Assembly: GCF_004137795.1 (NCBI RefSeq) | Contig: NZ_NWTM01000005.1 | Location: forward strand, 1-64,000 | Length of the DNA stretch: 64,000 nucleotides | DNA from: Pectobacterium zantedeschiae | GTDB lineage: Bacteria; Pseudomonadota; Gammaproteobacteria; Enterobacterales; Enterobacteriaceae | Direction: 5' to 3' | Shown: positions 15,886 through 26,109 of the stretch, in pieces | Position numbering within the stretch: the stretch's first letter is position 1 | Layout of the letters: each line of letters begins with the position of its first letter | Position numbers and translations under genes: made by a program | Notes under the pieces: generated by a model | What the model saw: only the letters and a program-made list of their open reading frames with translations | The model's database searches: none | Told to the model about the DNA's origin: nothing

Positions 15886-16511
15886 CGTAAAGCCTCCAGT
15901 TTCGCCAGCCGTTCGGACAACGTATCAACGGATTTATCCAGCGCAACAATTTCCTCATGGAACCAGGCATTTTCCAGTTTTCCCGGAGCAAGTCGCCACT
16001 CTTCCGTTAACGTCTCGGACAGGAAATGTTGCTGCTGATGTAGTGACCTTCTCAGGAAGCTCAATGTTTTCTGCGCCGTCTGGCTAAGACCCTGAGCAAC
16101 AATATCGCCCAGATAAGGAGATAGCCATTCCGCCGGATCGAACTCCGCAAGATCGCACAGTACGATGAACTGTTGAACGACTTGAATATCGCCCTCAATA
16201 ATCAGTTCACCGCTGCGCATCAACGATGATAGCTGTTGACGATCGCGTAATTTCATCAGAACCGGAACACGTGTTTTCAGGCGGCAATCAGCCAACTCGC
16301 CCCACTGGCTGACAACATCCAGCCGCTGTTCGTTAAACACCAGCACCAAGGGTACATTCAGTTCAGCCAGCTCGATCTGGAGTGTTTTCCCCTGTAAGCG
16401 CTGACGGGCAGACTTCATGCTTCGATCGCAAGAAACAGTATCGTGAAAAAGCAGCTGATTCAGCGCGGTTTCCAGCGTAGCAGTCAGAAAAGACGTTATC
16501 AGCATTGGCAT
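15882..16511 (-). CDS. ubiJ: Ubiquinone biosynthesis accessory factor UbiJ
   Basis: UbiJ contains an SCP2-like lipid-binding domain and supports the soluble ubiquinone synthesis complex with UbiK. The ATG at 16511 (MPMLITSF) gives 209 residues, against 201 in E. coli. A TTG two codons upstream is possible, as is ATG two codons downstream; no strong ribosome site decides among them. The central block [22 protein letters not shown] is typical. It lies between ubiE and ubiB with minimal spacing. Confidence 0.9.
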   Translation of the reverse strand: MPMLITSFLTATLETALNQLLFHDTVSCDRSMKSARQRLQGKTLQIELAELNVPLVLVFNEQRLDVVSQWGELADCRLKTRVPVLMKLRDRQQLSSLMRSGELIIEGDIQVVQQFIVLCDLAEFDPAEWLSPYLGDIVAQGLSQTAQKTLSFLRRSLHQQQHFLSETLTEEWRLAPGKLENAWFHEEIVALDKSVDTLSERLAKLEALR

Positions 16512-16517
16512 TTCCAA

Positions 16518-17273
16518 TCAGAATTTAAACCCACGATGCAGTGCAACGATTCCACCTGTGAGGTTGAAATAGTTAACGCTGTCAAAACCGGCATCGCTCA
16601 TCATCCCTTTCAGCGTTTCCTGATCGGGGTGCATACGGATGGATTCCGCCAGATAGCGGTAGCTTCCAGCATCGCTTGCCACGGCTTCACCAATCCTCGG
16701 CAGGATGTGAAATGAATACGCATCGTAAACGGTGCTCAGTTGTTTAATTACCGGCTTGGAAAACTCCAACACCAGCAGCCGACCACCGGGCTTCAGAACG
16801 CGGTACATGGAGCGCAGCGCTTTGTTTTTGTCCGTCACGTTGCGAAGACCAAAAGAGATAGTAATGCAGTCGAAGAAGTCATCAGGGAACGGCAGCGCTT
16901 CGGCATTAGCCTGCACGTAGTTGATGTTGTCGATAATGCCTTTGTTGCGCAGTTTCTCGCGGCCCACCTTCAACATGGATGCATTGATGTCCGCCAGAAC
17001 GACTTCACCACTTTCACCAACCATACGGGAGAACTTGGCGGTTAAATCCCCAGTCCCTCCGGCAAGATCCAGAACACGCTGGTTACGTCTTACTCCACTA
17101 CATTCGATAGTAAAACGCTTCCAGACACGGTGGATACCAAAAGACATCAGGTCATTCATCAGGTCATACTTTGCTGCTACAGAATGAAAAACCTCAGCCA
17201 CCATGACTTCTTTTTCATCTCTGGCGACAGTCCGGAAACCAAAGTCGGCCGTATTCTCCTGCTCACTTGCCAT
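16518..17273 (-). CDS. ubiE: Ubiquinone/menaquinone biosynthesis C-methyltransferase
   Basis: UbiE is an S-adenosylmethionine-dependent methyltransferase acting in both ubiquinone and menaquinone synthesis. The 251 residues equal E. coli UbiE. Motif I is [15 protein letters not shown] (about residues 68-82), and further family blocks are [13 protein letters not shown] and [17 protein letters not shown]. It opens the ubiE-ubiJ-ubiB run. Confidence 0.97.
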   Translation of the reverse strand: MASEQENTADFGFRTVARDEKEVMVAEVFHSVAAKYDLMNDLMSFGIHRVWKRFTIECSGVRRNQRVLDLAGGTGDLTAKFSRMVGESGEVVLADINASMLKVGREKLRNKGIIDNINYVQANAEALPFPDDFFDCITISFGLRNVTDKNKALRSMYRVLKPGGRLLVLEFSKPVIKQLSTVYDAYSFHILPRIGEAVASDAGSYRYLAESIRMHPDQETLKGMMSDAGFDSVNYFNLTGGIVALHRGFKF

Positions 17274-17414
17274 CTTATCCGCCTACTATTTCAGTCAAAT
17301 TTTGGGTCTACCCATTAATGGTAAGAGTGTACCAGACCCGGATAAAAACCCCACTGCACTAATTTCGCATAGCATGGGTGCCAAGCCCGCGAAATCCATA
17401 CCTATTTATCACCG

Positions 17415-18971
17415 TTATACTTCAAGCTGCTTGTGCGTTGGCTGCCCTTCTTCACCTTCCGTTCTTACGGTCGGGGAAACAACGTCGGGAGTGATGGAAT
17501 CCGTTAGCTCATCGCTTTCGGTGTGCTCATGGGCCGTTGCTCTTTCTGCCAATGATGGGCTGATCGTGCGTTTAATTTCTACACCCAGCGCGCGAAATCC
17601 CTCAGCCTGGCCAATAAGGTTACCACGCCCAGACGAAAGTTTATTCATCGCCTGACGATAAGTGCTCTGTGCTTTATCCAGACTCTGTCCCATCGCTTCC
17701 ATATCGTCGACGAACAGCCGCAACTTATCGTACAGCCTCGATGCTTTTTCAGCGATGTGCTGTGCATTGCGGCTCTGTTGTTCATAGCGCCATAAATTAT
17801 TGATAGTGCGTAGTGCCACCAGCAGCGTAGTTGGGCTGACCAGCATAATATTGTGCTTTAGCGCCTCGTTGATCAATTCAGGCTGACGATCGATAGCGAC
17901 CAGGAAAGCGGGTTCGACCGGAATAAACATCAGCACATAGTCTAGCGAACGCAGCCCCGGAAGCTGCTGGTAATCTTTGCTGCTCAACTGCCGAATATGG
18001 CTGCGAACGGAGAGCAGGTGTTCGTTCAGCGCCGTACTACGTTCTACATCATCATCACTATTGAAATAGCGTTCATAGGCCACCAGCGACATCTTGGCAT
18101 CGATCACGACATCTTTACCCTGCGGTAAACGCACGATGACATCGGGTTGCAAACGGCTATTTGTTCCCGTCTGCACGCTGACCTGTGTTTGATATTCATA
18201 TCCTTCACGCAGACCGGAGGCTTCCAGCACGCGGCTTAACACCACTTCGCCCCAGTTACCCTGCGTCTTATTGTCACCTTTCAGCGCTTTCGTCAGGTTG
18301 ATGGCTTCATGTGCCATCTGCGCGTTCAGCTGTTGCAGATTACGGATTTCATGCGCCAACGTGTGACGCTCGCGCGCTTCCGCACCAAAGCTGTCCTGCA
18401 CCTGACGGCGAAATCCATCAAGCTGGTCACGCAGCGGCATCAGCAACTTATCCAGACTCTGTTTATTTTGCTCATCCACCTTGCGGCCGCTGTGTTCGAA
18501 AATGCGGTTCGCCAGATTCTCAAACTGCGTCGTCAATCGCTGTTCGCTGCTTGCCAGCAGCCGCTGCTTCTCTTCCGCCGCCATCCGGGTTTCTTCTAGT
18601 CGAATGGTGACTTCCCGCAGTTCGGCCTCCTGTGCGCTATTTATTTCACGTAGCGTCCTCAATTCCTGATTTAACTGCACGCATTCAGTGCGGAGTTCGC
18701 CAAGCTGTTGCAGTTTTTCATGGCTGGCGGAGAGCTGAGCGTGAACCGTGCGCAGTTCCAGCTCATTTTGCCGCAGTCTTTGCTCGTCCTGCTGCTTTGT
18801 CTGCTGCTGTTCACTGAGTGACTGTTGAGCCTGCTGCAATGTCTGCGCCAGCAACCGCTGTTCGGTGTCATGCTGCGATAGCTTCTGCTGATGAATCAAG
18901 CTAGCAATTAACCACCCGATCAGCAGACCCACCGCACCACCGCCTAGACCATAAAATATACTGATATCCAC
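17415..18971 (-). CDS. rmuC: DNA recombination protein RmuC
   Basis: RmuC limits recombination at inverted repeats and has a nuclease-like fold; its biochemical action is not firmly known. The protein has 518 residues with one N-terminal membrane span (GLGGGAVGLLIGWLIASL), a long Gln/Glu-rich coiled coil (about 30-170) and the RmuC core including PDVIVRLPQGKDVVIDAKMSL. The start is a GTG with GGAGG five bases upstream. In E. coli it lies between udp and ubiE; here the udp side has been separated by the arg/ppc block. Confidence 0.93.
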   Translation of the reverse strand: MDISIFYGLGGGAVGLLIGWLIASLIHQQKLSQHDTEQRLLAQTLQQAQQSLSEQQQTKQQDEQRLRQNELELRTVHAQLSASHEKLQQLGELRTECVQLNQELRTLREINSAQEAELREVTIRLEETRMAAEEKQRLLASSEQRLTTQFENLANRIFEHSGRKVDEQNKQSLDKLLMPLRDQLDGFRRQVQDSFGAEARERHTLAHEIRNLQQLNAQMAHEAINLTKALKGDNKTQGNWGEVVLSRVLEASGLREGYEYQTQVSVQTGTNSRLQPDVIVRLPQGKDVVIDAKMSLVAYERYFNSDDDVERSTALNEHLLSVRSHIRQLSSKDYQQLPGLRSLDYVLMFIPVEPAFLVAIDRQPELINEALKHNIMLVSPTTLLVALRTINNLWRYEQQSRNAQHIAEKASRLYDKLRLFVDDMEAMGQSLDKAQSTYRQAMNKLSSGRGNLIGQAEGFRALGVEIKRTISPSLAERATAHEHTESDELTDSITPDVVSPTVRTEGEEGQPTHKQLEV

Positions 18972-19138
18972 ATTGCCTCCGCAGGCCTTTCACGCTGTCG
19001 GTCAAGGTAAAATGATACTGTATGGATGTCCAGAAACAATTCTGATGGGGAGTAGGTTGAGCAGAAAAATGCGATCCGCATTCCAGATGAGTATGGACAT
19101 ACGATAATTTGCAGAAGAATCAGATCGGTAACACTGAA

Positions 19139-19174
19139 ATTCCCCTCAACGTGAAACACCACGTTGGGGGGAAT
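19139..19174 (-). terminator. Hairpin downstream of argH
   Basis: A 15-bp stem with one G-T pair, built on CAACGTG/CACGTTG extended by a C4/G4 block, has a 6-base loop. It starts 34 bases after the argH stop. The T run on the minus strand is weak, so termination is probable but not certain. Confidence 0.65.
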
Positions 19175-19207
19175 GGAAGGTATAGCTTAGACCTATTCCA
19201 GTAATGC

Positions 19208-20581
19208 TTAGCCTAGGCGCTGCTTCGCATCACTAATCGCTTTAGCGACCTGCTGCGGTGACACGCCACCCTGTGCTGCACGCTTATCCAGGCAAGATTG
19301 CAACGCCAGAATCGGGTAGACATCCTCACCAATCACAGCGCTGAATTTTTGCAGATCGGCCAGTGGCAATGCTTCCAACGCTTTGCCCTGACGAATGGCT
19401 TCAACCACCGCTTCACCCACGATATGGTGCGCTTCACGGAACGGAACGCCTTTCGCGACCAGATAGTCTGCCAGCTCTGTAGAGTTGGCGTAGCCTTGCT
19501 CGGCGGCTTCTTTACAGCGCGGACGTTTAACCTGAATGCCTTCCAGCACCAGACCCGCCATCATCAGGCAATCGTGCCAGGTATCCAGCGCGTCAAACAG
19601 CCCTTCCTTGTCTTCCTGCATGTCTTTGTTATACGCCAGAGGCAAGCCTTTAAGCGTCATCATCATGCCGGTCAATGCCCCCTGTACGCGACCGCATTTA
19701 CCGCGAATCAGCTCCAGTGCATCTGGATTTTTCTTCTGTGGCATCAGAGAGGAACCGGATGTCACACGATCAGATAGCTCGACAAACGCCGCTTCACCGC
19801 TGTTGAAGAAGATCAGATCTTCGGCAAAACGCGACAGGTGGATCATGCCGATCGAGGCATCGGACAGCAGTTCCAACACATGATCGCGATCGGAAACCGT
19901 GTCCAGACTGTTGCGCGTGGCGGAGGCGAATCCCAGCCAGCCAGCCAGTTGCTCACGGTCGATAGGGTAAGCCGTTCCCGCCAGTGCGCCACAGCCCAGC
20001 GGGCTGACATCCAGACGCTTTAGCGTATCTTCCAGACGGCTTTCATCACGCGCCAGCATCTCGTGGTAAGCCAGACACCAATGTGCAAACGTCACTGGCT
20101 GCGCGCGCTGCAAGTGGGTGTAACCTGGCATCACGGCATCCTGATTCGCTTCTGCCGTCGTGACCAGCGCCTGACGCAGCTGGCGTACTGACAGCAGCAG
20201 CTCTGCAATCTGCGCCTTGCACCACAATTTCAGGTCGGTTGCGACCTGATCGTTACGGCTACGACCGGTATGCAGCTTTTTACCTAAATCGCCCACTTTC
20301 TCGATCAGGCGCAGCTCAACCCAACTGTGAATGTCTTCTGCATCGCTTTGCAGGATCATCTCAGGATCGGCTTGCACCTCAACCAGCAGCGCATTCAACG
20401 CCTGTTCCAGCTGTTGCTGTTCCTGCGCGCTGAGCACATTGACCGTCACCAGCGCTTTAGACCAGCCGATCGAGCCAACGATGTCCTGCTCCGCCAGACG
20501 GTAATCAAACCGCAGTGAGTCATTAAATTGTTTAAAACGCTGATCTGCTGCCTGACTAAACCGACCGCCCCACAAAGCCAT
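19208..20581 (-). CDS. argH: Argininosuccinate lyase
   Basis: ArgH cleaves argininosuccinate to arginine and fumarate, the last step of arginine synthesis. The start at [10 protein letters not shown] gives 457 residues as in E. coli; the five upstream codons do not align. The fumarase/aspartase superfamily signature [12 protein letters not shown] is present, as are [13 protein letters not shown] and the TxxxHLQ block [10 protein letters not shown]. It follows argB by 62 bases; argG, which lies here in some relatives, is not present. Confidence 0.97.
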   Translation of the reverse strand: MALWGGRFSQAADQRFKQFNDSLRFDYRLAEQDIVGSIGWSKALVTVNVLSAQEQQQLEQALNALLVEVQADPEMILQSDAEDIHSWVELRLIEKVGDLGKKLHTGRSRNDQVATDLKLWCKAQIAELLLSVRQLRQALVTTAEANQDAVMPGYTHLQRAQPVTFAHWCLAYHEMLARDESRLEDTLKRLDVSPLGCGALAGTAYPIDREQLAGWLGFASATRNSLDTVSDRDHVLELLSDASIGMIHLSRFAEDLIFFNSGEAAFVELSDRVTSGSSLMPQKKNPDALELIRGKCGRVQGALTGMMMTLKGLPLAYNKDMQEDKEGLFDALDTWHDCLMMAGLVLEGIQVKRPRCKEAAEQGYANSTELADYLVAKGVPFREAHHIVGEAVVEAIRQGKALEALPLADLQKFSAVIGEDVYPILALQSCLDKRAAQGGVSPQQVAKAISDAKQRLG

Positions 20582-20643
20582 AACCCTTACTCCCAAAAAT
20601 GTAATTCATGTTGGTATCGCATCATGCCATACCCAGAAACGAC

Positions 20644-21417
20644 TTACGCCAGAATACGCGTACCAATCGCCACGCCGTTGAACAGCGCAGGTAACTGCTC
20701 GGCATGACGCCAGCTGGCGATATCAACCGGGCGGCCCAGCGCACGAGCGGCATCCAACGCGGCGTTGACCTTAACAATCATACCGTCAGTGATGATGCCC
20801 TGGGCGATCAGCTGCTCGGCTTTCTCTGCCGTCATTTCGGCAATACGCTGACCTTTACCGTCCAGAATACCGCTAACATCAGACAGCAGAATTAAATCCG
20901 CGCCCAGCGTTTGCGCCAGCGCCGTTGCCGCCTGATCGGCGTTGACGTTCATCAGGTCACCCTGCGCCGTAATACCGATGGAGCTAACGACAGGCAGATA
21001 ACCCGCAGACAGCAGCGTGTTCAGCAGCGCAGGTGAGCCCGCTTCCGCTTTACCCACAAAACCCAGCGCTTCGTCTAACTGCGTGACTGTCGTACTACCG
21101 CCATCGCCCAGGCACAGGCCAACGGCGTTGATGTCATGCTTCTTCGCCCATGACAGCAGCGTTTTGTTGGCTGACCCCGCCAGCGCACCGGTAATGATGT
21201 CAATCTGATCGGCTGGCGTGACGCGCAGGCCGTTTTTCTTCACAACAGGCAACGACAGTTTCTTCATCAACTCGTCCACCAGACAGCCACCGCCGTGCAC
21301 AATAACCAGCGGACGCTGATGCTCCTGACGGTAAGCCACCAGCGCGGTGAACAGACGCTCCAGCGCTTCTTCGCTATCCAGTAAAACGCCACCTAACTTG
21401 ATAATTAACGGATTCAT
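20644..21417 (-). CDS. argB: Acetylglutamate kinase
   Basis: ArgB phosphorylates N-acetylglutamate. The protein has 257 residues of the amino acid kinase fold: the N-terminal [10 protein letters not shown] loop, the substrate motif [10 protein letters not shown] and the ATP-site region [16 protein letters not shown]. It lies 37 bases after argC within the argCBH transcript. Confidence 0.96.
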   Translation of the reverse strand: MNPLIIKLGGVLLDSEEALERLFTALVAYRQEHQRPLVIVHGGGCLVDELMKKLSLPVVKKNGLRVTPADQIDIITGALAGSANKTLLSWAKKHDINAVGLCLGDGGSTTVTQLDEALGFVGKAEAGSPALLNTLLSAGYLPVVSSIGITAQGDLMNVNADQAATALAQTLGADLILLSDVSGILDGKGQRIAEMTAEKAEQLIAQGIITDGMIVKVNAALDAARALGRPVDIASWRHAEQLPALFNGVAIGTRILA

Positions 21418-21454
21418 TATGCTTTGCGCCTCGAAATGTCGGGACCAGTAGTCA

Positions 21455-22459
21455 TTAAATTAACGATTGGGTTTCAGGGAAACCAAAACGAATGTTCATG
21501 CATTGCACAGCCTGTGCCGCCGCGCCTTTCAGCAGGTTATCTTCGGTTGCCACCACGATGAGGTGCTCACCGTCAACGGCGAAACCAATATCACAGAACG
21601 GCAGGCCGACAACGGATTTCAGCGCCGGGACACCCTTATCATACAGACGAACCAGCGGCTTATCGTGATAGGCGTTGTGATAGGCTTCAGCGACATCCTG
21701 CTGGATTACTCCCGGTTGCAGGCGACAGGTGATGGTTTCCAGAATGCCACGGGCAAAGTTGCCTAAATGCGGCGTGAAGATCACTGGCGTACCGAGATGT
21801 GTTGAAATTTCAGGCTCATGGCGGTGGTTGAAAATGCCGTACGGTTGCAGGCTGACTTCACAGAAACTGCTGGTCAGCGACGCTTTGCGCCCCGCCCCGC
21901 TCACGCCGCTAACGGCATTAATCACTGGCCACTGGGCTGAGTTCAGCAGTTGCGCGTCCAACAGCGGCTTCAGCGCCAGCTGCGCAGCCGTCGGATAACA
22001 ACCCGGTACGGCAATCAGCTGTGCCTGTTTTACGCTTTCAGCACGCCATTCCGCCAGCCCGTAAACCGCTTTTGCCAGCCAGTCAGGGTGTTGATGTTCG
22101 AAGCCATAATAGCGACGATAAAATTCTGCATCCTGTACGCGAAACGCGCCGGACAAATCAAAAACAGTGCAGCCTGCCGCCAGAAAAACAGGGGCCAGAT
22201 CGTGGCTAACTTTGTGGTCGGTCGCTAAAAAAACGACATCCACGCCTTTCGCCGCTTCTTCCGCATCGGTCAGCGGTTTTACCGGTACATCGATGATGCC
22301 TTTGAGCTGCGGATGTAAATCAGAAATCAATTTTCCTGCATCGACACTTTGCGCAGAAACCATCAAAGCGGTTATGTTCATCTGTGGGTGACGGTTCAGG
22401 TAGAGCGCAAGCTCAGCGCCGGTATAACCACTTGCACCAACAATCAGCGTATTCAGCAT
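21455..22459 (-). CDS. argC: N-acetyl-gamma-glutamyl-phosphate reductase
   Basis: ArgC reduces N-acetylglutamyl phosphate to the semialdehyde with NADPH. The 334-residue protein has the nucleotide loop [11 protein letters not shown] at residues 7-17 and the catalytic cysteine in [12 protein letters not shown]. It opens the argCBH unit, divergent from argE across a 202-base region that holds tandem ARG boxes. Confidence 0.97.
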   Translation of the reverse strand: MLNTLIVGASGYTGAELALYLNRHPQMNITALMVSAQSVDAGKLISDLHPQLKGIIDVPVKPLTDAEEAAKGVDVVFLATDHKVSHDLAPVFLAAGCTVFDLSGAFRVQDAEFYRRYYGFEHQHPDWLAKAVYGLAEWRAESVKQAQLIAVPGCYPTAAQLALKPLLDAQLLNSAQWPVINAVSGVSGAGRKASLTSSFCEVSLQPYGIFNHRHEPEISTHLGTPVIFTPHLGNFARGILETITCRLQPGVIQQDVAEAYHNAYHDKPLVRLYDKGVPALKSVVGLPFCDIGFAVDGEHLIVVATEDNLLKGAAAQAVQCMNIRFGFPETQSLI

Positions 22460-22597
22460 GGGATCCGTATACCTTCTTATTTATCTATGGAACAGGTAAC
22501 CGGGCTCACCAGCGTCGGTACGCTGTTCACCCGCGAAACTCAGTGAAAGTGACGAATCGCCATCGTCGTACCTTTGGGTTTCCTTTCGCCGAGCAAT

Positions 22598-22636
22598 ATT
22601 GTATTTTTATTCAAAATAAATGCATGAATATTGATA
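22598..22636. promoter_or_regulatory. Tandem ARG boxes (ArgR operator) between argC and argE
   Basis: Two 18-bp elements, 22598-22615 and 22619-22636, match the ArgR consensus AATGAATAATTATTCATA at about 13 and 14 positions. They are separated by 3 bp, the usual spacing of paired ARG boxes that bind one ArgR hexamer. The site lies 25 bases before the argE start, and argCBH should be controlled from the same operator. Confidence 0.82.
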
Positions 22637-22661
22637 CTATCCTAACCAGAGGCTGTCAACA

Positions 22662-23813
22662 GTGAAGATGAATTTACCCCCTTTTATTGAGCTATATCGG
22701 GCATTGATCGCCACACCGTCCATCAGTGCCACCGACAGCGCGCTCGATCAAAGTAATCATACCTTAATCAACCTGCTGGCAGGCTGGTTTGGCGATCTCG
22801 GCTTCCATGTGGAAGTCCAACCGGTCCCCGGCACCCTCAATAAATTTAATATGCTGGCGCGGATTGGTGAAGGAAAAGGTGGCTTATTGTTGGCAGGACA
22901 CACCGACACCGTGCCGTTTGATGATGGCCGATGGACGCGCGACCCTTTCACGCTGACCGAGCACGACAACAAGCTATACGGTCTGGGTACCGCGGATATG
23001 AAAGGGTTCTTTGCCTTTATTCTGGATGCCCTGCGCGATATTGATCCCACCAAGCTCACGAAACCGCTCTATGTGCTGGCGACGGCGGATGAAGAAACGA
23101 CGATGGCTGGCGCTAAGTATTTCTCCGAATCCACGCAGATTCGCCCAGACTGCGCCATCATCGGCGAACCCACTTCGCTGCAACCAGTGCGTGCGCACAA
23201 AGGCCATATGTCCAACGCGATTCGTATTCAGGGGCAGTCCGGCCATTCCAGCGATCCTTCACGCGGCGTGAACGCCATTGAACTGATGCACGAGGCAATT
23301 TCCCATCTGCTGGTGCTGCGTAACACCCTACAGGAACGCTATCACAACCCGATTTTCCACATTCCTCACCCGACCATGAACCTCGGACACATTCACGGTG
23401 GTGATGCCGCTAACCGCATCTGCGGCTGCTGTGAATTGCATATGGATATTCGCCCACTGCCGGGTATTACGCTTAACGATCTGGACGGACTACTGTCTGA
23501 AGCGCTTGAGCCCGTCAGCCAGCGCTGGCCGGGTCGGTTGACCATCAGCGAACTGCATCCGCCGATTCCTGGCTATGAATGTCCGCCGGATCACCGTCTG
23601 GTATCAGTTGTGGAAAATCTGCTGGGGACGAAAACGGAAATCGTGAACTACTGCACCGAAGCGCCATTTATTCAGACGCTGTGCCCAACGCTAGTTCTGG
23701 GGCCGGGATCGATCGAACAGGCGCACCAGCCGGATGAATATATCGATACTGCGTTTATCAAACCGACGCGGGAACTGATCTCGCAGGTTATTCACCACTT
23801 CTGCCACCACTGA
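22662..23813 (+). CDS. argE: Acetylornithine deacetylase
   Basis: ArgE hydrolyses N-acetylornithine to ornithine and acetate. The GTG at 22662 gives 383 residues and aligns from residue 1 with E. coli ArgE. The ribosome site AGAGG lies nine bases before it, whereas the ATG two codons on is too far. M20-family metal ligands are visible in [36 protein letters not shown] and CTEAPF. A hairpin terminator follows within 15 bases of the stop. Confidence 0.97.
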   Translation: MKMNLPPFIELYRALIATPSISATDSALDQSNHTLINLLAGWFGDLGFHVEVQPVPGTLNKFNMLARIGEGKGGLLLAGHTDTVPFDDGRWTRDPFTLTEHDNKLYGLGTADMKGFFAFILDALRDIDPTKLTKPLYVLATADEETTMAGAKYFSESTQIRPDCAIIGEPTSLQPVRAHKGHMSNAIRIQGQSGHSSDPSRGVNAIELMHEAISHLLVLRNTLQERYHNPIFHIPHPTMNLGHIHGGDAANRICGCCELHMDIRPLPGITLNDLDGLLSEALEPVSQRWPGRLTISELHPPIPGYECPPDHRLVSVVENLLGTKTEIVNYCTEAPFIQTLCPTLVLGPGSIEQAHQPDEYIDTAFIKPTRELISQVIHHFCHH

Positions 23814-23825
23814 TCCAACGCAAGC

Positions 23826-23857
23826 GGCCTTGTCAGCCACGCTGGCAAGGCCATTTT
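23826..23857 (+). terminator. Intrinsic terminator of argE
   Basis: The stem GGCCTTG/CAAGGCC carries an inner CAGC/GCTG extension and is followed by ATTTT. It lies 12 bases after the argE stop and only 10 bases before the GntR-family gene, so that gene either has a promoter inside argE or depends on read-through. Confidence 0.8.
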
Positions 23858-23867
23858 GAGACCGCCC

Positions 23868-24581
23868 ATGAAAAAGAAAGATTTCATCGCGCAGGATTTA
23901 CTAAGCAAAATCTATCAGCACACCGATCCGCTGCCGGAAAAGCTGCCACCAGAACGCCAGTTGGCGGAAGAATACGGCGTGTCACGCTTTACTATTCGTC
24001 AGGCGCTGGAAAAGCTCGCCAGTATCGGCGCAATCCATATGGTGCAAGGCTCCGGTAATTTCATTAATCAGGGCGTGCGCAGCAACCCGCTGGTTTATAA
24101 CTCGATTACCGAAAAGAAATTTACTCAGATCTCATCCCGCCTGCTTAGCCTACATAAACGCCTGCCGAACCGGGAGGAGCAGCAAGTATTTGCTATCAGC
24201 GAAAATGCATTCATTTGGGAATTCAGTCGATTACGGTATGTCGATAATCGCAAGGTGCAGATCGAAATATCGAAAATGCCTGCCGCAGACTTCCCTGATA
24301 TGAGTCAGAAGATTATCGAAGGCTCTATTCAGCAGTATGTGCTCAGCAAGGGCTATTCGATTTCACACTACCTGACACACTATCAGGCGGTTAACGTCAC
24401 CAAAGCGCAGGCTGAGCTGTTGGGCTGCAAGAAAGGCACGGCGGCAATGCATATTCTTAATCGCGGAATTTTACAGGGCGGTCGCGTGTACGAATCGAGC
24501 GATATCATCGACATAGACTATACCTGCACCTACGTCATCCCCTTAAACCTCGATAATCTGGCCTTCCGCCAATCACCGTAA
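23868..24581 (+). CDS. GntR-family regulator (HutC/UTRA subfamily)
   Basis: The 237-residue protein has an N-terminal winged helix typical of GntR (LPPERQLAEEYGVSRFTIRQALEKLASIG; residues about 24-52) and a C-terminal UTRA-type effector domain ending in YESSDIIDIDYTCTYVIP. UTRA regulators usually sense phosphosugars or other small metabolites. The ATG was chosen over an upstream in-frame TTG because neither has a good ribosome site and the ATG fits the family start. It converges on a sugar-acid dehydratase gene (7 bases between stops) and is probably the local regulator of that gene and the PTS. The ligand is unknown. Confidence 0.85.
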   Translation: MKKKDFIAQDLLSKIYQHTDPLPEKLPPERQLAEEYGVSRFTIRQALEKLASIGAIHMVQGSGNFINQGVRSNPLVYNSITEKKFTQISSRLLSLHKRLPNREEQQVFAISENAFIWEFSRLRYVDNRKVQIEISKMPAADFPDMSQKIIEGSIQQYVLSKGYSISHYLTHYQAVNVTKAQAELLGCKKGTAAMHILNRGILQGGRVYESSDIIDIDYTCTYVIPLNLDNLAFRQSP

Positions 24582-24588
24582 CGCTGAT

Positions 24589-25788
24589 TCAGGGCGTATG
24601 CATCGTGCCATCAGGCAGGCGACTCTGCGTCCACTCGTGCGGACGATATACCACGGGGAACTGCCGCGCCGCATCCAGATCGATACCAACGCCAATACCG
24701 GGACGCTCAATCGGATACAAATAGCCATTCTCCGGCTCTACCGCCTGCGGGAAGACCTTGCGGGTATTTTCTGGGTAAGCGACAAATTCCTGAATGGCAG
24801 CATTGTGCAGGTGGATATTGAGGTGAATATTAACCGCCGCGCCGATAGGTGTCATGTCCGGCGGACAGTGCCACGCCAACCGAACGCCAAAGTTCTGACA
24901 GAAAGCGCCCAGCTTCAGCGCTGGCGTAATCCCGCCAATCTGTGAAACATGGCAGCGAATAAAATCAATCTGCCGATTAATCACCAGATTCTGCCACTCG
25001 GCAGGATTATTAAATAGCTCCCCAGTCGCCAGCGGCACAGCGCTCTGGCTGCGGATCTGCGCCAACCACTCGTTTTGCGCAGGCGGCAAAATATCTTCGA
25101 TAAAATAAGGGCGATAAACTTCCACTGCTTTGGCGAACTGCACGGCCTGATTCGGGAACAGACGCTCATGGACATCATGCAAGATGTGAAAACGATCGCC
25201 GTATTTCTCCCGCAAGGCACGGAACATAGCGAGCGTGTTAGCCATATACTGATCTTGATCGTAATAGGCTCCCTCCGTTGGCTGCCTCGTGCTATGCAGC
25301 GCATCGGGATTACCACCATAGAATCCTAACTGACAGCGGATATGGCGGTAGCCCTGCGTATAAAGCCGTTCCACTTCCTGATAGAGCCCCTCCAACGTAT
25401 CGCTAGCAGCGTGGCTGTAGGCCGCGATTGCATCGCGAGATTTCCCACCAAACAGGTGATAGAGCGGCATATCCGCCAGCTTGCCCTTGATGTCCCACAG
25501 CGCCATATCGACGCCTGCAACCGCATTGTTGATAACTGGCCCGTTACGCCAATAGGCATTGACCATCATCATGTGCCACAGATCTTCGATATGGTTAGCA
25601 TCCCTTCCCACTAAAAGCGGTTTGAGGTACTCGTCCACCATCGCCTTTACGGCGAGCGGGCGCTGCTGGAAGGTCGCACACCCATAACCCGTAACGCCTT
25701 TATCCGTGTGAACCACTACCGTCACTAAATTATGGCGGTCGGGGCGGGTAACAAGACATTCAATATCAGTAATTATTGTCGGCAACAC
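24589..25788 (-). CDS. Enolase-superfamily sugar acid dehydratase (ManD/RspA-like)
   Basis: The product is 399 residues and similar along its length to E. coli RspA and the mannonate dehydratase subgroup. Members dehydrate D-mannonate or D-gluconate to 2-keto-3-deoxygluconate, though some have little activity. Candidate metal and catalytic residues are in [32 protein letters not shown] and QEFVAYP; the C-terminus ends in [10 protein letters not shown], as in the subgroup. A GTG start at 25788 was preferred because GGAGGG lies seven bases upstream and family alignment begins there; an ATG 17 codons upstream would add a non-aligning tail. It is divergent from the PTS gene. The exact substrate cannot be read from sequence. 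Confidence 0.85.
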   Translation of the reverse strand: MLPTIITDIECLVTRPDRHNLVTVVVHTDKGVTGYGCATFQQRPLAVKAMVDEYLKPLLVGRDANHIEDLWHMMMVNAYWRNGPVINNAVAGVDMALWDIKGKLADMPLYHLFGGKSRDAIAAYSHAASDTLEGLYQEVERLYTQGYRHIRCQLGFYGGNPDALHSTRQPTEGAYYDQDQYMANTLAMFRALREKYGDRFHILHDVHERLFPNQAVQFAKAVEVYRPYFIEDILPPAQNEWLAQIRSQSAVPLATGELFNNPAEWQNLVINRQIDFIRCHVSQIGGITPALKLGAFCQNFGVRLAWHCPPDMTPIGAAVNIHLNIHLHNAAIQEFVAYPENTRKVFPQAVEPENGYLYPIERPGIGVGIDLDAARQFPVVYRPHEWTQSRLPDGTMHTP

Positions 25789-26109
25789 AAAAATACCCTC
25801 CGGTGCGATTACCGGAATAGTCAAACCCGATAAAAACACAGTCTAAAATCAGTTTCTTTTTTGTTTTCTACTTATTTTTTCTTTTATTGTAAACCTATTC
25901 TTTAAAAGAATTATTTTGGTTTGAAAAAGTCATCGAATTGATAAAAAAACCAGACCAATTATTGAATAATGGCAACAAATACCCCCTTACAGGCTAATCA
26001 TGTGATGAATCTCATGTTTTATTGGTTTGTTTTTTATTTTTTAAGATTTTACTATCTGAGGAAATAATTCGGCCAAAAATAACATAAGGTCATGTTGGGG
26101 GTTTATTCC
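25789..26109. promoter_or_regulatory. Divergent control region of dehydratase and PTS genes, with repeated TTGGTTTG-like motifs
   Basis: This 321-base AT-rich stretch holds no gene. It contains TTGGTTTG at 25916-25923 and 26022-26029 and AAACCAGACCAA at 25947-25958, whose complement is TTGGTCTGGTTT. These resemble half sites of HutC-type GntR regulators and are candidate operators for the neighbouring regulator. No precise promoter could be assigned. Confidence 0.45.
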
